Positions 47,444-58,308 of a stretch of 64,000 nt of DNA are shown one piece after another. Source of the DNA: Mycobacterium montefiorense (GTDB lineage Bacteria > Actinomycetota > Actinomycetes > Mycobacteriales > Mycobacteriaceae). Each line of letters begins with the position of its first letter. Position 1 is the stretch's first letter. A program made the translations under genes and the position numbers. The stretch spans positions 124,001-188,000 of the forward strand of contig NZ_BFCH01000021.1 in NCBI RefSeq assembly GCF_003112775.1, read 5' to 3'. The notes under the pieces were generated by a model. The model had not been told where the DNA came from and did no database searches. It saw nothing but the letters and a program-made list of their open reading frames with translations.

Positions 47444-47749
47444 TCAGCGGTCCTGCTGCAGCGTCGCCCACAAACCGGCGGCGTGCAGCTTGGACACGTC
47501 GACTTCCATTGACTCGCGGCTACCGGCCGACACCACTGCCCTGCCTTCGTTGTGCACCTGCAGCATCAGTTTGGTGGCATGCGGTTCGCTGTAGCCGAAC
47601 AGTTTCTGGAATACATACGTCACGTACGTCATCAAATTGACGGGATCGTCCCACACGATCGTGACCCAAGGACTGGCCGTGACCTCCACTGGAGCGGACT
47701 CGCGCTGTCCGGTGGTGCCGGGCTTGGCGGGCGCTGACGCAGCAACCAT
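47444..47749 (-). CDS. clpS: ATP-dependent Clp protease adaptor ClpS
   Basis: A 101-residue N-end-rule adaptor. The conserved core [20 protein letters not shown] forms the N-degron pocket and contact with the ClpC N-domain, and the helix [14 protein letters not shown] follows. It hands proteins with N-terminal bulky residues to the ClpCP protease. The disordered N-terminal 25 residues are normal. The start is the ATG at 47749, 56 bp from the divergent pncB1 gene, and clpS heads the long leftward string to rdgB. Confidence 0.95.
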   Translation of the reverse strand: MVAASAPAKPGTTGQRESAPVEVTASPWVTIVWDDPVNLMTYVTYVFQKLFGYSEPHATKLMLQVHNEGRAVVSAGSRESMEVDVSKLHAAGLWATLQQDR

Positions 47750-47805
47750 GACCTCCAGAATACCGAGCCGCCGGCTGCAAGCAGTTAGCCGTTACCGTTG
47801 GGAGA

Positions 47806-49110
47806 ATGAGCGAGCCGGCCTTAGCTGGGCTGTTGACCGACAAGTACGAGCTGACCATGCTGGCCGCGGCGCTGCGCGACGGTGCCGCCGAGCGCCGGAC
47901 CACGTTCGAACTGTTCGCCCGCCGGCTTCCGGAGGGGCGGCGCTACGGCGTGGTCGCGGGCACCGGGCGTTTGCTGGAAGCTTTGCCGCAGTTCAGGTTC
48001 GACGACGAAGCGGGTGAGTTGCTCGCGCAGTTCCTCGACCCTGACACCTTGCGTTATCTCCGCAGTTTCCGGTTCACCGGCGACATCGACGGCTACGCCG
48101 AAGGCGAGCTGTATTTTCCCGGCTCTCCGGTGCTGTCGGTGCGCGGCAGCTTCGCCGAATGCGTAGTGCTCGAAACGCTGGCGCTGTCGATCTTCAATCA
48201 CGACACGGCCATCGCGTCGGCGGCGGCGCGGATGGTCAGTGCCGCCGGCGGACGCCCGCTGATCGAGATGGGATCACGCCGAACCCACGAACGTGCCGCC
48301 GTTGCCGCCGCCCGGGCCGCCTACATCGCCGGTTTCGCCGCGTCATCCAACCTGGAAGCCGGGCGTCGCTACGGAGTACCTACCGAAGGCACCGCCGCGC
48401 ACGCATTCACCATGCTGCACACCGCCGACGATGGACCCGACGAGCTCGCGGCATTTCGCGCGCAGGTCGACGCGCTGGGTGTGGGTACCACGCTGCTGGT
48501 CGACACCTACGACGTGACAACCGGGGTGGCCAACGCCGTGGCAGCTGCCGGCGCGACGCTCGGGGCCGTGCGGCTGGACTCCGGTGAGCTCGGAATGCTG
48601 GCTCGCCAGGTACGTGAGCAGCTCGACCAGCTGGGCGCCACCCGCACCCGCATCGTGGTGTCCGGCGACCTCGACGAGTTCTCCATCGCCGCGCTGCGTG
48701 CCGAGCCGGTGGACAGTTACGGCGCCGGCACGTCGGTGGTGACCGGCTCGGGCGCACCGACCGCGGGCATGGTCTACAAGCTGGTCGAAGTCGACGGCAT
48801 ACCGGTGCAGAAACGCAGCAGCCACAAGGAATCCCACGGGGGGCGCAAGGAGGCGCTGCGACTGTCCCGCCCGACCGGCACGATCACCGAAGAGGTCGTA
48901 TATCTGGCCGGCGATCCGCCCCCGGCCACCGAACCGTTCCGGCTGCTGAGCACGCCGCTGGTCCGCGGCGGCGAGGTGGTGGCCGGCACGGATCGCGCGG
49001 CCCTGGCCGCAGCCCGCGAACTGGTGGCCTCCGGCCTGCGCAGCCTGCCGTGGGAGGGCCTGAAGCTGGCGCACGGCGACCCGGCAATTTCGACGGTACG
49101 TATCCGATAA
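47806..49110 (+). CDS. pncB1: Nicotinate phosphoribosyltransferase
   Basis: A 434-residue enzyme of the Preiss-Handler NAD salvage route: nicotinate plus PRPP gives nicotinate mononucleotide with ATP hydrolysis. Motifs include LLTDKYELTML at the N-terminus, FELFARRLPEGRRYGV, MGSRRTHERAAVAAARAAY with the phosphoribosyl-binding residues, GTAAHAFTML and VRLDSGEL. The start is the ATG at 47806 after GGGAGA. It is divergent from clpS and followed by dinG after 10 bp on the same strand. It matches pncB1 (Rv1330c) by position and family. Confidence 0.93.
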   Translation: MSEPALAGLLTDKYELTMLAAALRDGAAERRTTFELFARRLPEGRRYGVVAGTGRLLEALPQFRFDDEAGELLAQFLDPDTLRYLRSFRFTGDIDGYAEGELYFPGSPVLSVRGSFAECVVLETLALSIFNHDTAIASAAARMVSAAGGRPLIEMGSRRTHERAAVAAARAAYIAGFAASSNLEAGRRYGVPTEGTAAHAFTMLHTADDGPDELAAFRAQVDALGVGTTLLVDTYDVTTGVANAVAAAGATLGAVRLDSGELGMLARQVREQLDQLGATRTRIVVSGDLDEFSIAALRAEPVDSYGAGTSVVTGSGAPTAGMVYKLVEVDGIPVQKRSSHKESHGGRKEALRLSRPTGTITEEVVYLAGDPPPATEPFRLLSTPLVRGGEVVAGTDRAALAAARELVASGLRSLPWEGLKLAHGDPAISTVRIR

Positions 49111-49120
49111 CGTCGACGAC

Positions 49121-51136
49121 GTGTCGGAGTCCGTGCCCAAGCTGCTGGCCATCGCCGTGGCCGCGCTCGGCGGCAGCGAACGCAGCGGCCAGCTGGAGAT
49201 GGCCGAGGCGGTCGCGCGAGCATTCGAAACCGGTGAGCACCTCGCCGTGCAGGCGGGCACCGGAACCGGCAAGTCGCTGGCGTACCTGATTCCCGCGATT
49301 GTGCGCGCAGTCGCCGACGAGATGCCGGTGGTGGTCTCGACGGCAACGATCGCCCTGCAGCGTCAACTTGTCGATCGCGACTTGCCGCGGCTGGCCGACT
49401 CACTGGCCGATGCGCTCCCGCATTCACCGCGGTTCGCGTTGCTCAAGGGTCGGCGAAACTATCTGTGCCTGAACAAAATTCACGGAGGCGTTCTAGGCTC
49501 CGCCGACGAGCCGGATGGCGACGAGGAACGGCCACAAGAGGAGCTCTTCAACCCGATGGCCGCCAGCGCGCTGGGCCGCGACGTGCAACGGCTTACCACC
49601 TGGGCCTCGACCACCGACTCGGGTGACCGCGACGATCTCAAACCCGGTGTGCCAGACCGATCCTGGGTGCAAGTCAGCGTCTCAGCGCGGGAATGCCTCG
49701 GGGTGGCCCGCTGCCCATTCGGCACGGAGTGCTTCTCCGAACGCGCACGCGGCCGCGCCGGCGTGGCGGATGTCGTCGTCACCAATCATGCCCTGCTGGC
49801 CATCGATGCCGTCTCTGAATCGACAGTGCTGCCCGAACATTCGCTGCTGGTGGTCGACGAAGCGCACGAGCTGGCCGACCGGGTGACATCGGTGGCCACC
49901 GCGGAGCTGACGTCGGCCGGCCTTGGTGTCGCCGCGCGGCGAATCGCTCGACTGGTGAATCCGGAGTTGATCCAGCGCCTGGAGGCGACGACCGCCACCT
50001 TCGCCGCGGCCATCCATGACGCCACCCCGGGCCGAATCGATCACCTCGACGACGAGATGGCGACCTACCTGCGAACGCTGCGCGACGTGGCCGGCGCGGC
50101 GCGGTCCGACATCGATACCACCAGCGACGCGAAGGCAGCCGCGGCGCGAGCGGAAGCCGTTGCGGCACTGAGCGAGATCACCGATACCGCATCGCGGATC
50201 CTGACGTCGTTCGGGCCCGCGATCCCCGATCGCACCGAAGTGGTCTGGCTGGACCACGAGGACAACCGGGGTACACCGCGACCGGTGCTGCGGGTAGCAC
50301 CGCTGACGGTGGCCGGGTTGCTGCGCAACCACGTCTTCACGCGGTCGACGACCGTGCTGACCTCGGCCACGCTGACAGTCGGCGGTTCCTTCGACGCGAT
50401 GGCCTCGGCATGGGGTCTGACCGGATCCGACGATAGTGCGGTCTACCCGCCGTGGCGCGGCCTCGACGTAGGCTCGCCATTTGAGCATACGAAGGCTGGA
50501 ATCCTTTACGTGGCAGCGCATCTGCCGCCGCCAGGGCGCGACGGCACCGGCTCGGCCGAGCAGCTCGCAGAGATCGCCGAACTGATCACCGCCGCCGGCG
50601 GGCGCACCCTGGGCCTGTTCTCGTCGATGCGCGCCGCCCGGGCCGCCGCCGACGCGATGCGCGAACGGCTGTCCACCCCGGTGTTGTGTCAGGGCGACGA
50701 CAGCACCTCGGCGTTGGTCGAACAGTTCAGCGCCGACGCCGAGACCTCGCTGTTCGGCACGCTGTCGCTATGGCAGGGCGTCGACGTGCCGGGACCGTCG
50801 CTGTCGTTGGTGCTGATCGATCGCATCCCGTTCCCCCGGCCGGACGACCCGCTGCTGGGTGCCCGGCAGCGCGCGGTGGCCGCTCGCGGCGGCAACGGCT
50901 TCATGGCCGTCGCGGCCAGCCATGCGGCGCTGCTGCTGGCGCAGGGTTCGGGTCGGCTGCTGCGCCGCATCACCGACCGTGGCGTGGTGGCAGTGCTCGA
51001 CTCGCGGATGGCCACCGCCGGTTACAGCGGTTATCTGCGCGCGTCGCTGCCGCCGTTTTGGCAGACCACCAACACCGCGCAGGTTCGCGGTGCCTTGGAG
51101 CGGCTGCGGGTCGCTCCGGACGGCCTGCCCGCCTGA
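49121..51136 (+). CDS. dinG: ATP-dependent DNA helicase DinG (XPD family, Fe-S)
   Basis: A 671-residue superfamily 2 helicase. Walker A AGTGTGKS is at 45-52, and the DEAH box VVDEAHEL has its Asp at about 246. The four Fe-S cluster cysteines are C116, C192, C198 and C204 (YLCLN and ECLGVARCPFGTEC). Motifs V/VI near the C-terminus are SLWQGVDVPG and QGSGRLLRR. It unwinds R-loops, D-loops and G-quadruplex structures. The start is the GTG at 49121, 10 bp after pncB1, so the two are likely co-transcribed. It is convergent with glgP, 6 bp away. Confidence 0.94.
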   Translation: MSESVPKLLAIAVAALGGSERSGQLEMAEAVARAFETGEHLAVQAGTGTGKSLAYLIPAIVRAVADEMPVVVSTATIALQRQLVDRDLPRLADSLADALPHSPRFALLKGRRNYLCLNKIHGGVLGSADEPDGDEERPQEELFNPMAASALGRDVQRLTTWASTTDSGDRDDLKPGVPDRSWVQVSVSARECLGVARCPFGTECFSERARGRAGVADVVVTNHALLAIDAVSESTVLPEHSLLVVDEAHELADRVTSVATAELTSAGLGVAARRIARLVNPELIQRLEATTATFAAAIHDATPGRIDHLDDEMATYLRTLRDVAGAARSDIDTTSDAKAAAARAEAVAALSEITDTASRILTSFGPAIPDRTEVVWLDHEDNRGTPRPVLRVAPLTVAGLLRNHVFTRSTTVLTSATLTVGGSFDAMASAWGLTGSDDSAVYPPWRGLDVGSPFEHTKAGILYVAAHLPPPGRDGTGSAEQLAEIAELITAAGGRTLGLFSSMRAARAAADAMRERLSTPVLCQGDDSTSALVEQFSADAETSLFGTLSLWQGVDVPGPSLSLVLIDRIPFPRPDDPLLGARQRAVAARGGNGFMAVAASHAALLLAQGSGRLLRRITDRGVVAVLDSRMATAGYSGYLRASLPPFWQTTNTAQVRGALERLRVAPDGLPA

Positions 51137-51142
51137 CCCGGG

Positions 51143-53752
51143 CTATCGAGCCAATGCCACCAGGCCGAGTTCGTTGCCGGCCGCGAGCATCGGGTGATGC
51201 GGCAGCACCCGGACCGTGTAGCCGACCGCACCCGCCACCGGCAGCGAAGTCGTGGTCGAGAAGACCTGGTTGCCGCCTTCGGCGGTGCCGGTGTACGACA
51301 TTTCGACGGTGACCGGGTCCAGCAGCGCGTCACCGGAATCGACCCGGCCCACCACCGCCTCCACCGTCACCTCGTCGGACGCGAGACCGGCCAGCTGCAC
51401 GGTCGCGGTCAGGGTGAGCTTCGAGCCGAGCACCGGAGTATCAGGCAGACCGGTGGAGTCGACGTCGGTGATCGCAACCTTGGGCCACGCCCGCTCGGCG
51501 CGCCGCCGGTAGTCGGCCAGCTCACGCGCGGCGCCGAACGTGCCGTCGCCGGTGTCAGCGATGGTCTTGCGCAACGAATCGGCCGCCGGCAGGTAGTACT
51601 GCTCGACGTAGTCGCGCACCATCCGGGAAGCCAGCACCTTAGGCCCGAGCGTTCCCAAGGTGTGCCGCACCATTTCGATCCAGCGCGGCGGCACCCCGTG
51701 TTCGTTGCGTTCGTAGAACTTCGGCGCCACCGCTTGTTCCAGCAAGCCGTACAGCGCAGTGGATTCCAGCTCGTCACGACGGGCCTCGTCGCTGACGCCA
51801 TCGGCCGACGGTATCTCCCAACCGTTTTCGCCGTCGTACCACTCGTCCCACCAACCGTCGCGGATGGACAGGTTCAGACCGCCGTTGAGCGCGCTCTTCA
51901 TTCCCGATGTGCCGCAAGCCTCCAGCGGCCGCAGCGGGTTATTCAGCCAGACATCGCAGCCCCAATACAGCAGCCGGGCCATGGACATGTCGTAGTCGGG
52001 CAGAAAGGCGATGCGATGGCGCACCTCGGGCCGGTCGGCAAACCGCACCACTTGCTGGATCAGCGCCTTGCCCCCGTCGTCGGCCGGGTGTGACTTGCCG
52101 GCGACGATCAGCTGGATCGGCCGTTCCTCGTTGAGCAGCAGCTGTTCCAGACGGTCGGGGTCGCTCAGCATCAGCGTCAGCCGCTTGTACGTCGGTACTC
52201 GTCGAGCGAATCCGACAGTAAGCACATTAGGATCGAAAGCCGTTGCAATCCAACCTAATTCAGCGTCGGAAGCGCCGCGCTCCAGCCATGAGCGGCGCAG
52301 CCGGCACCGCACGTCCTCGACGAGAAGCGCGCGCAGCTGCGAACGGATCCACCACAGGTGGCCGGAGTCGACTTCGCGCACTCGCAGCCACACGCCCGGG
52401 TCGCTGAACGAGTCCGACCCGGCGAGCTCGCGGCCCAGCTGCAGCCACTGCGGCGCCGCCCAGGTGCGGGCGTGCACCCCGTTGGTGATCGACCCGATCG
52501 GCACCTCGGCACTGTCGAATCCCGGCCAGAGTTCGCTGAACATGGCCCGGCTTACCCGGCCGTGCAGTAACGAGACGCCGTTGGCACGCTGCGCGAGCCG
52601 TAAGCCCATGTGCGCCATGTTGAATTTGGTCTCGTCGTCCTCGGCGCCGAGCGCGAGCACCCGCTGGATCGGCACACCCGGTAGCAACGCGGGCTCGCGA
52701 TCGTCGGGGGCCTCGGCCAAATGATCGTCGAAGTACTGCCGAATCATGTCGACCGGGAAGCGGTCGATGCCGGCGGGCACCGGCGTGTGGGTGGTTAACA
52801 CGGTGGCCGATCGCACCACCGCCAAGGCAGTCTCGAAGTCCAATCCCGAATCGGTGATCAGTTCGCGAATGCGTTCCACGCCGAGAAACCCGGCGTGCCC
52901 CTCGTTCATGTGGAACACCTCGGGGGCGGGCAGGCCCTCGATCGCGGTGAACGCGCGAATGGCCCGCACCCCGCCGATGCCGGCCAGGATCTCCTGGCGC
53001 ATCCGGTGTTCCTGGTCGCCGCCGTACAGCCGGTCAGTGACGCTGCGCAGCTCGTGCTCGTTCTCGGGGACGTCGGAATCCAGCAACAGCAGCGGAACCC
53101 GGCCCACCTGTGCCACCCAGATCCGCGCGGACAGGCGCGCGGAGTCAGGCAGGGTCAGGTCCACCAGCGCGGGATCCCCGGCGGCGTCGGTGAGCAATCG
53201 CAGCGGGAGTCCTTGCGGATCCAGCGATGGATACGTCTCGTTCTGCCAGCCTTCCGCAGTCAGCGACTGACGGAAATATCCGGAGCGGTAGTACAGGCCG
53301 ACCGCGATCAGCGGCACGCCCAGATCGGACGCGGACTTGAGATGATCACCGGCAAGGATGCCCAGGCCACCCGAGTAGTTGGGCAGCACCTCGGCAACGC
53401 CGAACTCCATCGAGAAGTACGCGATACCGTCAGGCATCGCGATACCGGCGTCCTGCTGTTGCTGGTACCACAGCGGACGGCTCAGATAGTCGTTCAAGTC
53501 AGCGGACAGCTCGTCGAGCCAGCGCAGGAACTCCTCGTCGAGTGCTAACTCGTCGAGACGCGCCGGGTTGACCGCGCCCAGCATGGCCACCGGGTCCCTG
53601 CCGCAATTCGCCCACAGCTCCGAATCAATGCTCGCGAACAGGTCTTGCGTCGCCTTGTCCCAGGACCATCGCAAATTGATGGACAACTGTTCGAGTGCGG
53701 CGAGCCGCTCGGGCAGGTGGGCGCGGACGGTAAAGCGACGGAGGGCTATCAC
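51143..53752 (-). CDS. glgP: Alpha-glucan (glycogen) phosphorylase
   Basis: An 869-residue PLP-dependent phosphorylase that releases alpha-glucose-1-phosphate from alpha-1,4-glucans. The PLP lysine is Lys619 in EACGTSGMKSALNG. The N-terminal region has YFSMEFGVAEVLPNYSGGLGILAGDHLKSASDLG-type motifs (seen in parts: FSMEFG, GGLGILAGDH), and MNEGHAG is present. This long form belongs to the actinobacterial GlgP/AgpB class. The start is the ATG at 53752, divergent from glgE across 228 bp that contain no other gene. It works with glgE and glgB in alpha-glucan turnover. Confidence 0.94.
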   Translation of the reverse strand: MIALRRFTVRAHLPERLAALEQLSINLRWSWDKATQDLFASIDSELWANCGRDPVAMLGAVNPARLDELALDEEFLRWLDELSADLNDYLSRPLWYQQQQDAGIAMPDGIAYFSMEFGVAEVLPNYSGGLGILAGDHLKSASDLGVPLIAVGLYYRSGYFRQSLTAEGWQNETYPSLDPQGLPLRLLTDAAGDPALVDLTLPDSARLSARIWVAQVGRVPLLLLDSDVPENEHELRSVTDRLYGGDQEHRMRQEILAGIGGVRAIRAFTAIEGLPAPEVFHMNEGHAGFLGVERIRELITDSGLDFETALAVVRSATVLTTHTPVPAGIDRFPVDMIRQYFDDHLAEAPDDREPALLPGVPIQRVLALGAEDDETKFNMAHMGLRLAQRANGVSLLHGRVSRAMFSELWPGFDSAEVPIGSITNGVHARTWAAPQWLQLGRELAGSDSFSDPGVWLRVREVDSGHLWWIRSQLRALLVEDVRCRLRRSWLERGASDAELGWIATAFDPNVLTVGFARRVPTYKRLTLMLSDPDRLEQLLLNEERPIQLIVAGKSHPADDGGKALIQQVVRFADRPEVRHRIAFLPDYDMSMARLLYWGCDVWLNNPLRPLEACGTSGMKSALNGGLNLSIRDGWWDEWYDGENGWEIPSADGVSDEARRDELESTALYGLLEQAVAPKFYERNEHGVPPRWIEMVRHTLGTLGPKVLASRMVRDYVEQYYLPAADSLRKTIADTGDGTFGAARELADYRRRAERAWPKVAITDVDSTGLPDTPVLGSKLTLTATVQLAGLASDEVTVEAVVGRVDSGDALLDPVTVEMSYTGTAEGGNQVFSTTTSLPVAGAVGYTVRVLPHHPMLAAGNELGLVALAR

Positions 53753-53980
53753 ACATGACCACCTTACTGAGGATCGCCAGACTCGCAGGATCAGTGTCGA
53801 CGGTTCGCCATTGGGCGTGTGTGACCTGACACTAGGGTGGGTACGGGTAGTTAATGGGGCCGCAAAGACGCTTCCCCAGCACAGGAACTTTCCCCACGAG
53901 ACGATGTTTCTTCAGACGGCCATGCAGTCCGCGACGCAGCACAATCCGCGGTTTGCTCGCAGACAATCGGACGGAACGGA

Positions 53981-56077
53981 GTGGTGGTGCCCGGTCGTGT
54001 CGAGATCGATAACGTCGCACCCGTAATTTCCTGCGGCGCGTACCCCGCCAAAGCAGTGGTCGGAGAGACGGTCCCGGTCAGCGCCGCAGTGTGGCGAGAA
54101 GGCCACGACGCGGTGGCCGCAACCCTGGTAGTGCGCTACCTGGGACCGCGCTATCCGCAGGTCACCGAGACCCGCCGCGTCACGGCGGTCCAGGCGCCCG
54201 AAAAGCTGGCGTCCCCGCTGGACGGCAGGCCCGTCGAGCGAGTCAAACCGCAGCAGCTGCCGATGACGATGGGCCTCGAGCCTTACGTTTTCCACGGTCA
54301 GTTCACCCCCGACCGGGTTGGGCTATGGACCTACCGCGTGGACGGCTGGGGCGACCCAATCCACACCTGGCGGCACGGACTACTGGCCAAGCTGGACGCG
54401 GGCCAAGGCGAAAAGGAATTGTCCAACGATCTGCTGGTCGGTGCCGGGCTGTTCGAGCGAGCCGCGACCGGGGTGCCGCGCGCGAATCGCGATCCGCTGC
54501 TGGCGGCGGCGGCGGCGTTGCGAGCCTCCGGTGATCCGGTGACGCGTACCGCTTTGGCGCTGGCCCCCGAAATCGAGGAGATCCTGGACGGCTATCCGCT
54601 GCGGGAAATCGTCACCCGTGGCCAGCAGTACGGAGTCTGGGTGGATCGGCCGCTGGCTCGGTTCGGCTCCTGGTACGAGATGTTTCCGCGTTCGACCGGC
54701 GGCTGGGACGTCGACGGAAACCCCGTGCACGGCACCTTCGCCACGGCGGCCGCCGATCTTGGGCGCATTGCCGACATGGGATTCGACGTCGTGTATCTGC
54801 CACCGATTCATCCGATCGGCAAGGTGCACCGCAAGGGGCGCAACAACTCCCCCACCGCCGCTCCGACAGATGTGGGATCTCCCTGGGCAATCGGTAGCGA
54901 CGAGGGCGGCCACGACGCCATTCATCCGGACCTGGGCACCATCGACGACTTCGACGAATTCGTAGCCGCGGCAAAAGATCTCGGTATGGAAGTCGCCCTG
55001 GACCTGGCACTGCAGTGCGCCCCGGATCATCCTTGGGCGCGTGAACACCGGCAGTGGTTCACCGAGTTGCCGGACGGCACCATCGCTTACGCGGAGAATC
55101 CGCCGAAGAAATACCAGGACATCTATCCGATCAACTTCGACAACGATCCGGCCGGCCTCTACGACGAAGTACTGCGCGTGGTCCGGCACTGGATTGAGCA
55201 CGGCGTCAAGTTCTTTCGGGTTGACAACCCGCACACCAAGCCGCCCGACTTCTGGGCATGGCTGATCGCCCAAGTCAAGGACACCGATCCCGACGTGTTG
55301 TTCCTATCGGAGGCGTTCACCCCGCCGGCCCGGCAATACGGACTGGCCAAACTCGGCTTCACTCAGTCCTACAGCTACTTCACCTGGCGCACCGCCAAAT
55401 GGGAACTCACCGAATTCGGCAACGACATCTCCGCCCTCGCCGACTTCCGGCGGCCGAATCTGTTCGTCAACACGCCGGACATCCTGCACGCCATACTGCA
55501 GCACAACGGTCCGGGCATGTTCGCCATCCGCGCCGTGCTGGCGGCCACTATGAGTCCGGCCTGGGGCATCTATTCGGGCTACGAGCTGTTCGAGCACCGC
55601 GCGGTACACGAGGGCAGCGAGGAATACCTCGACTCGGAGAAGTACGAGTTACGTCCGCGCGACTACGCCGGTGCGCTGCGCGAGGGTAGGTCGCTCGAAC
55701 CATTCCTCACTCGTCTCAACGCAATTCGCCGGGTCCACCCCGCGCTGCAGCAGCTACGCACCATCTACTTCCATGGGGTCGACAACGATGCGTTGCTGGC
55801 CTTCAGTAAGTTCGACCCAGCAACCGGAGACTGCGTGTTGGTGGTGGTGACGCTCAACGCATTCGAGGCTGAGGAAAGCATGCTGTGGTTAGACATGGCG
55901 GCATTGGGTATGGAGTCCTATGAGCGGTTTTGGGTGCGCGATGAGATAACCGGCCAGGAATTCCAATGGGGGCAATCAAACTACGTACGCATCGATCCCG
56001 GACAGGCAGTCGCCCACATCATCAATATGCCACTCATCCCGCAGGATTCTCGAGACACGTTGCTGCGCAGGAGGTAA
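53981..56077 (+). CDS. glgE: Alpha-1,4-glucan:maltose-1-phosphate maltosyltransferase GlgE; N-terminus possibly shifted
   Basis: A 698-residue GH13_3 enzyme that extends alpha-glucan with maltose-1-phosphate. The nucleophile is Asp415 ([10 protein letters not shown]) and the acid/base is Glu444 (FLSEAFTPP). The N-terminal beta domain, insert 1 ([18 protein letters not shown]) and EMFPRS are present. The start used is GTG 53981 ([10 protein letters not shown]). Upstream the DNA reads GAACGGAGTGGTGGTGCCC: in another frame this gives TEWW, the motif I recall preceding VPGRVEID in M. tuberculosis GlgE. One missing G in the GG run would restore a longer N-terminus from ATG 53922. It is followed by glgB after 26 bp. 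Confidence 0.93.
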   Translation: MVVPGRVEIDNVAPVISCGAYPAKAVVGETVPVSAAVWREGHDAVAATLVVRYLGPRYPQVTETRRVTAVQAPEKLASPLDGRPVERVKPQQLPMTMGLEPYVFHGQFTPDRVGLWTYRVDGWGDPIHTWRHGLLAKLDAGQGEKELSNDLLVGAGLFERAATGVPRANRDPLLAAAAALRASGDPVTRTALALAPEIEEILDGYPLREIVTRGQQYGVWVDRPLARFGSWYEMFPRSTGGWDVDGNPVHGTFATAAADLGRIADMGFDVVYLPPIHPIGKVHRKGRNNSPTAAPTDVGSPWAIGSDEGGHDAIHPDLGTIDDFDEFVAAAKDLGMEVALDLALQCAPDHPWAREHRQWFTELPDGTIAYAENPPKKYQDIYPINFDNDPAGLYDEVLRVVRHWIEHGVKFFRVDNPHTKPPDFWAWLIAQVKDTDPDVLFLSEAFTPPARQYGLAKLGFTQSYSYFTWRTAKWELTEFGNDISALADFRRPNLFVNTPDILHAILQHNGPGMFAIRAVLAATMSPAWGIYSGYELFEHRAVHEGSEEYLDSEKYELRPRDYAGALREGRSLEPFLTRLNAIRRVHPALQQLRTIYFHGVDNDALLAFSKFDPATGDCVLVVVTLNAFEAEESMLWLDMAALGMESYERFWVRDEITGQEFQWGQSNYVRIDPGQAVAHIINMPLIPQDSRDTLLRRR

Positions 56078-56103
56078 CAGGGCCCGAAAGGGGACACAAG
56101 AGC

Positions 56104-58308
56104 ATGAGCCGAACCGACAGCCGAACCGATCAACCCGCCAAGACGCACCTGGCGCCCGATCCGGGCGACTTGGCCCGGCTAGTGGCCGGCACCCACCACA
56201 ACCCGCACAGTGTCCTGGGCGCCCACGAGTACGGCGACCACACGGTCATCCGGGCCTTCCGCCCACACGCGCAGGAAGTCGTCGCGGTGGTCGGTGACGA
56301 CGAGTTCGCACTGCAGCACCTCGAATCCGGCTTGTTCGCCGTAGCGCTGCCGTTCGCGAACCTGATCGACTACCGGCTGCGGGTGGACTACGGCCCCGGC
56401 GCACACGCCACGGCAGACGCTTACCGCTTCCTGCCGACTTTGGGCGAGGTCGACCTGCACCTCTTCTCCGAGGGCCGCCACGAGCGACTCTGGGAAGTTC
56501 TCGGCGCTCATCCTCGCTCGTTCACCACGGCCGACGGCGTCGTCAACGGTGTCTCGTTCGCCGTGTGGGCACCTAATGCCAAGGGCATCAGCTTGATTGG
56601 CGAGTTCAACGGATGGACTGGAACCGAGGCGCCGATGCGGGTGCTGGGCTCCACTGGGGTGTGGGAACTGTTCTGGCCCGGGTTCCCGCCGGACGGACTG
56701 TACAAGTTCCGCGTGCACGGCGCCGACGGCGTCGTCACCGAACGGGCCGACCCGTTCGCCTTCGCCACTGAGGTGCCGCCACACACCGCTTCACGGGTGA
56801 CGACGAGCAAGCACATCTGGACCGACGAAGACTGGATGACGCAGCGCGCGCAGCGTAATCCAGTGTTCGAGCCGATGAGCACCTACGAGGTACATCTCGG
56901 CTCGTGGCGACCCGGGCTCAGCTATCGTCAGCTCGCCACTGAACTGACGAATCATGTTGTCGAACACGGGTTTACCCACGTAGAGCTGTTGCCCGTGGCC
57001 GAGCATCCCTTCGCCCCGTCATGGGGCTACCAGGTCACGTCGTACTATGCGCCGACATCGCGATTCGGCACACCGGATGACTTTCGGGTGCTCGTCGATG
57101 CGCTGCACCAGGCCGGCATTGGCGTCATCGTGGACTGGGTCCCAGCGCACTTCCCCAAAGACGCATGGGCGTTGGGCCGCTTCGACGGCACACCGCTATA
57201 CGAGCATTCCGACCCCAAACGCGGCGAGCAACTCGACTGGGGTACCTACGTTTTCGACTTCGGCCGCCGCGAGGTACGCAACTTCCTGGTCGCGAATGCG
57301 TTGTACTGGCTCGAGGAATACCATATCGACGGCTTACGGGTGGACGCCGTGGCGTCGATGCTGTACCTGGATTACTCGCGCCCCGAAGGCGGCTGGACGC
57401 CTAACATCTACGGCGGGCGAGAAAACCTCGAAGCGGTGCAGTTCCTGCAGGAGATGAACGCGACAGCCCACAAGGCCGCGCCGGGTATCGTCACGATCGC
57501 CGAGGAGTCGACGTCGTGGCCCGGTGTCACGCGGCCGACTACCCTTGGTGGCCTTGGCTTTTCGATGAAGTGGAACATGGGCTGGATGCACGACACGCTC
57601 GACTACATCAGCCGCGACCCAATCTACCGCAGCTTCCACCACCACGAGATGACGTTCTCGATGCTGTACGCGTTCAGCGAGAACTACGTGTTGCCGATCA
57701 GCCACGACGAGGTAGTGCACGGCAAGGGCACGCTGTGGGGCCGGATGCCGGGCAACAATCACGTCAAAGCCGCCGGGCTGCGCAGCCTGCTCGCCTATCA
57801 GTGGGCCCACCCCGGGAAGCAATTGCTGTTCATGGGACAGGAATTCGGCCAGCGCGCCGAGTGGTCTGAGCAGCGCGGTTTGGACTGGTGGCAGCTCGAC
57901 GAGCAAGGGTTTTCCAACGGGGTGCTGCGTTTCGTGCGTGACCTCAACGCCATCTATCGCGACCACGCTGCGCTGTGGAGCCATGACACCACGCCCGAAG
58001 GCTATTCCTGGATCGACGCTAACGATTCCGGCAACAATGTGCTGAGTTTCCTGCGTTACGGCAAGGACGGCTCGGTGATGGCCTGCGTGTTCAACTTCGC
58101 GGGTGCGGAGCACAGCGGCTACCGGCTCGGCCTGCCCACCGCGGGCCGCTGGCGCGAGGTGCTCAACACCGACGCGACGGACTACAACGGTTCCGGAATC
58201 GGCAATCTCGGCGGTGTCGATGCGACCGAAGACCCGTGGCACGGCCGACCAGCCTCGGCGCAGCTGGTGTTGCCGCCCACATCGGCACTGTGGCTGGAAC
58301 CCGAGTAA
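56104..58308 (+). CDS. glgB: 1,4-alpha-glucan branching enzyme GlgB
   Basis: A 734-residue GH13_9 branching enzyme. An N-terminal CBM48-type pair of beta domains ([31 protein letters not shown]) precedes the catalytic barrel, with nucleophile Asp414 in [10 protein letters not shown], acid/base Glu467 in AEESTSW, and [12 protein letters not shown]. It creates alpha-1,6 branches, providing ends for GlgE. The ATG at 56104 follows AAAGGGGACA. It is second in the glgE-glgB operon and directly abuts the convergent thioredoxin-TPR gene (stop to stop, no gap). In M. tuberculosis a PE_PGRS gene lies here. Confidence 0.95.
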   Translation: MSRTDSRTDQPAKTHLAPDPGDLARLVAGTHHNPHSVLGAHEYGDHTVIRAFRPHAQEVVAVVGDDEFALQHLESGLFAVALPFANLIDYRLRVDYGPGAHATADAYRFLPTLGEVDLHLFSEGRHERLWEVLGAHPRSFTTADGVVNGVSFAVWAPNAKGISLIGEFNGWTGTEAPMRVLGSTGVWELFWPGFPPDGLYKFRVHGADGVVTERADPFAFATEVPPHTASRVTTSKHIWTDEDWMTQRAQRNPVFEPMSTYEVHLGSWRPGLSYRQLATELTNHVVEHGFTHVELLPVAEHPFAPSWGYQVTSYYAPTSRFGTPDDFRVLVDALHQAGIGVIVDWVPAHFPKDAWALGRFDGTPLYEHSDPKRGEQLDWGTYVFDFGRREVRNFLVANALYWLEEYHIDGLRVDAVASMLYLDYSRPEGGWTPNIYGGRENLEAVQFLQEMNATAHKAAPGIVTIAEESTSWPGVTRPTTLGGLGFSMKWNMGWMHDTLDYISRDPIYRSFHHHEMTFSMLYAFSENYVLPISHDEVVHGKGTLWGRMPGNNHVKAAGLRSLLAYQWAHPGKQLLFMGQEFGQRAEWSEQRGLDWWQLDEQGFSNGVLRFVRDLNAIYRDHAALWSHDTTPEGYSWIDANDSGNNVLSFLRYGKDGSVMACVFNFAGAEHSGYRLGLPTAGRWREVLNTDATDYNGSGIGNLGGVDATEDPWHGRPASAQLVLPPTSALWLEPE

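Noticed and set aside
53568-54026. A 152-codon plus-strand frame upstream of glgE
   Set aside because: Its first half is antisense to glgP and its end contains TEWW, better explained as the displaced GlgE N-terminus than as a separate gene.
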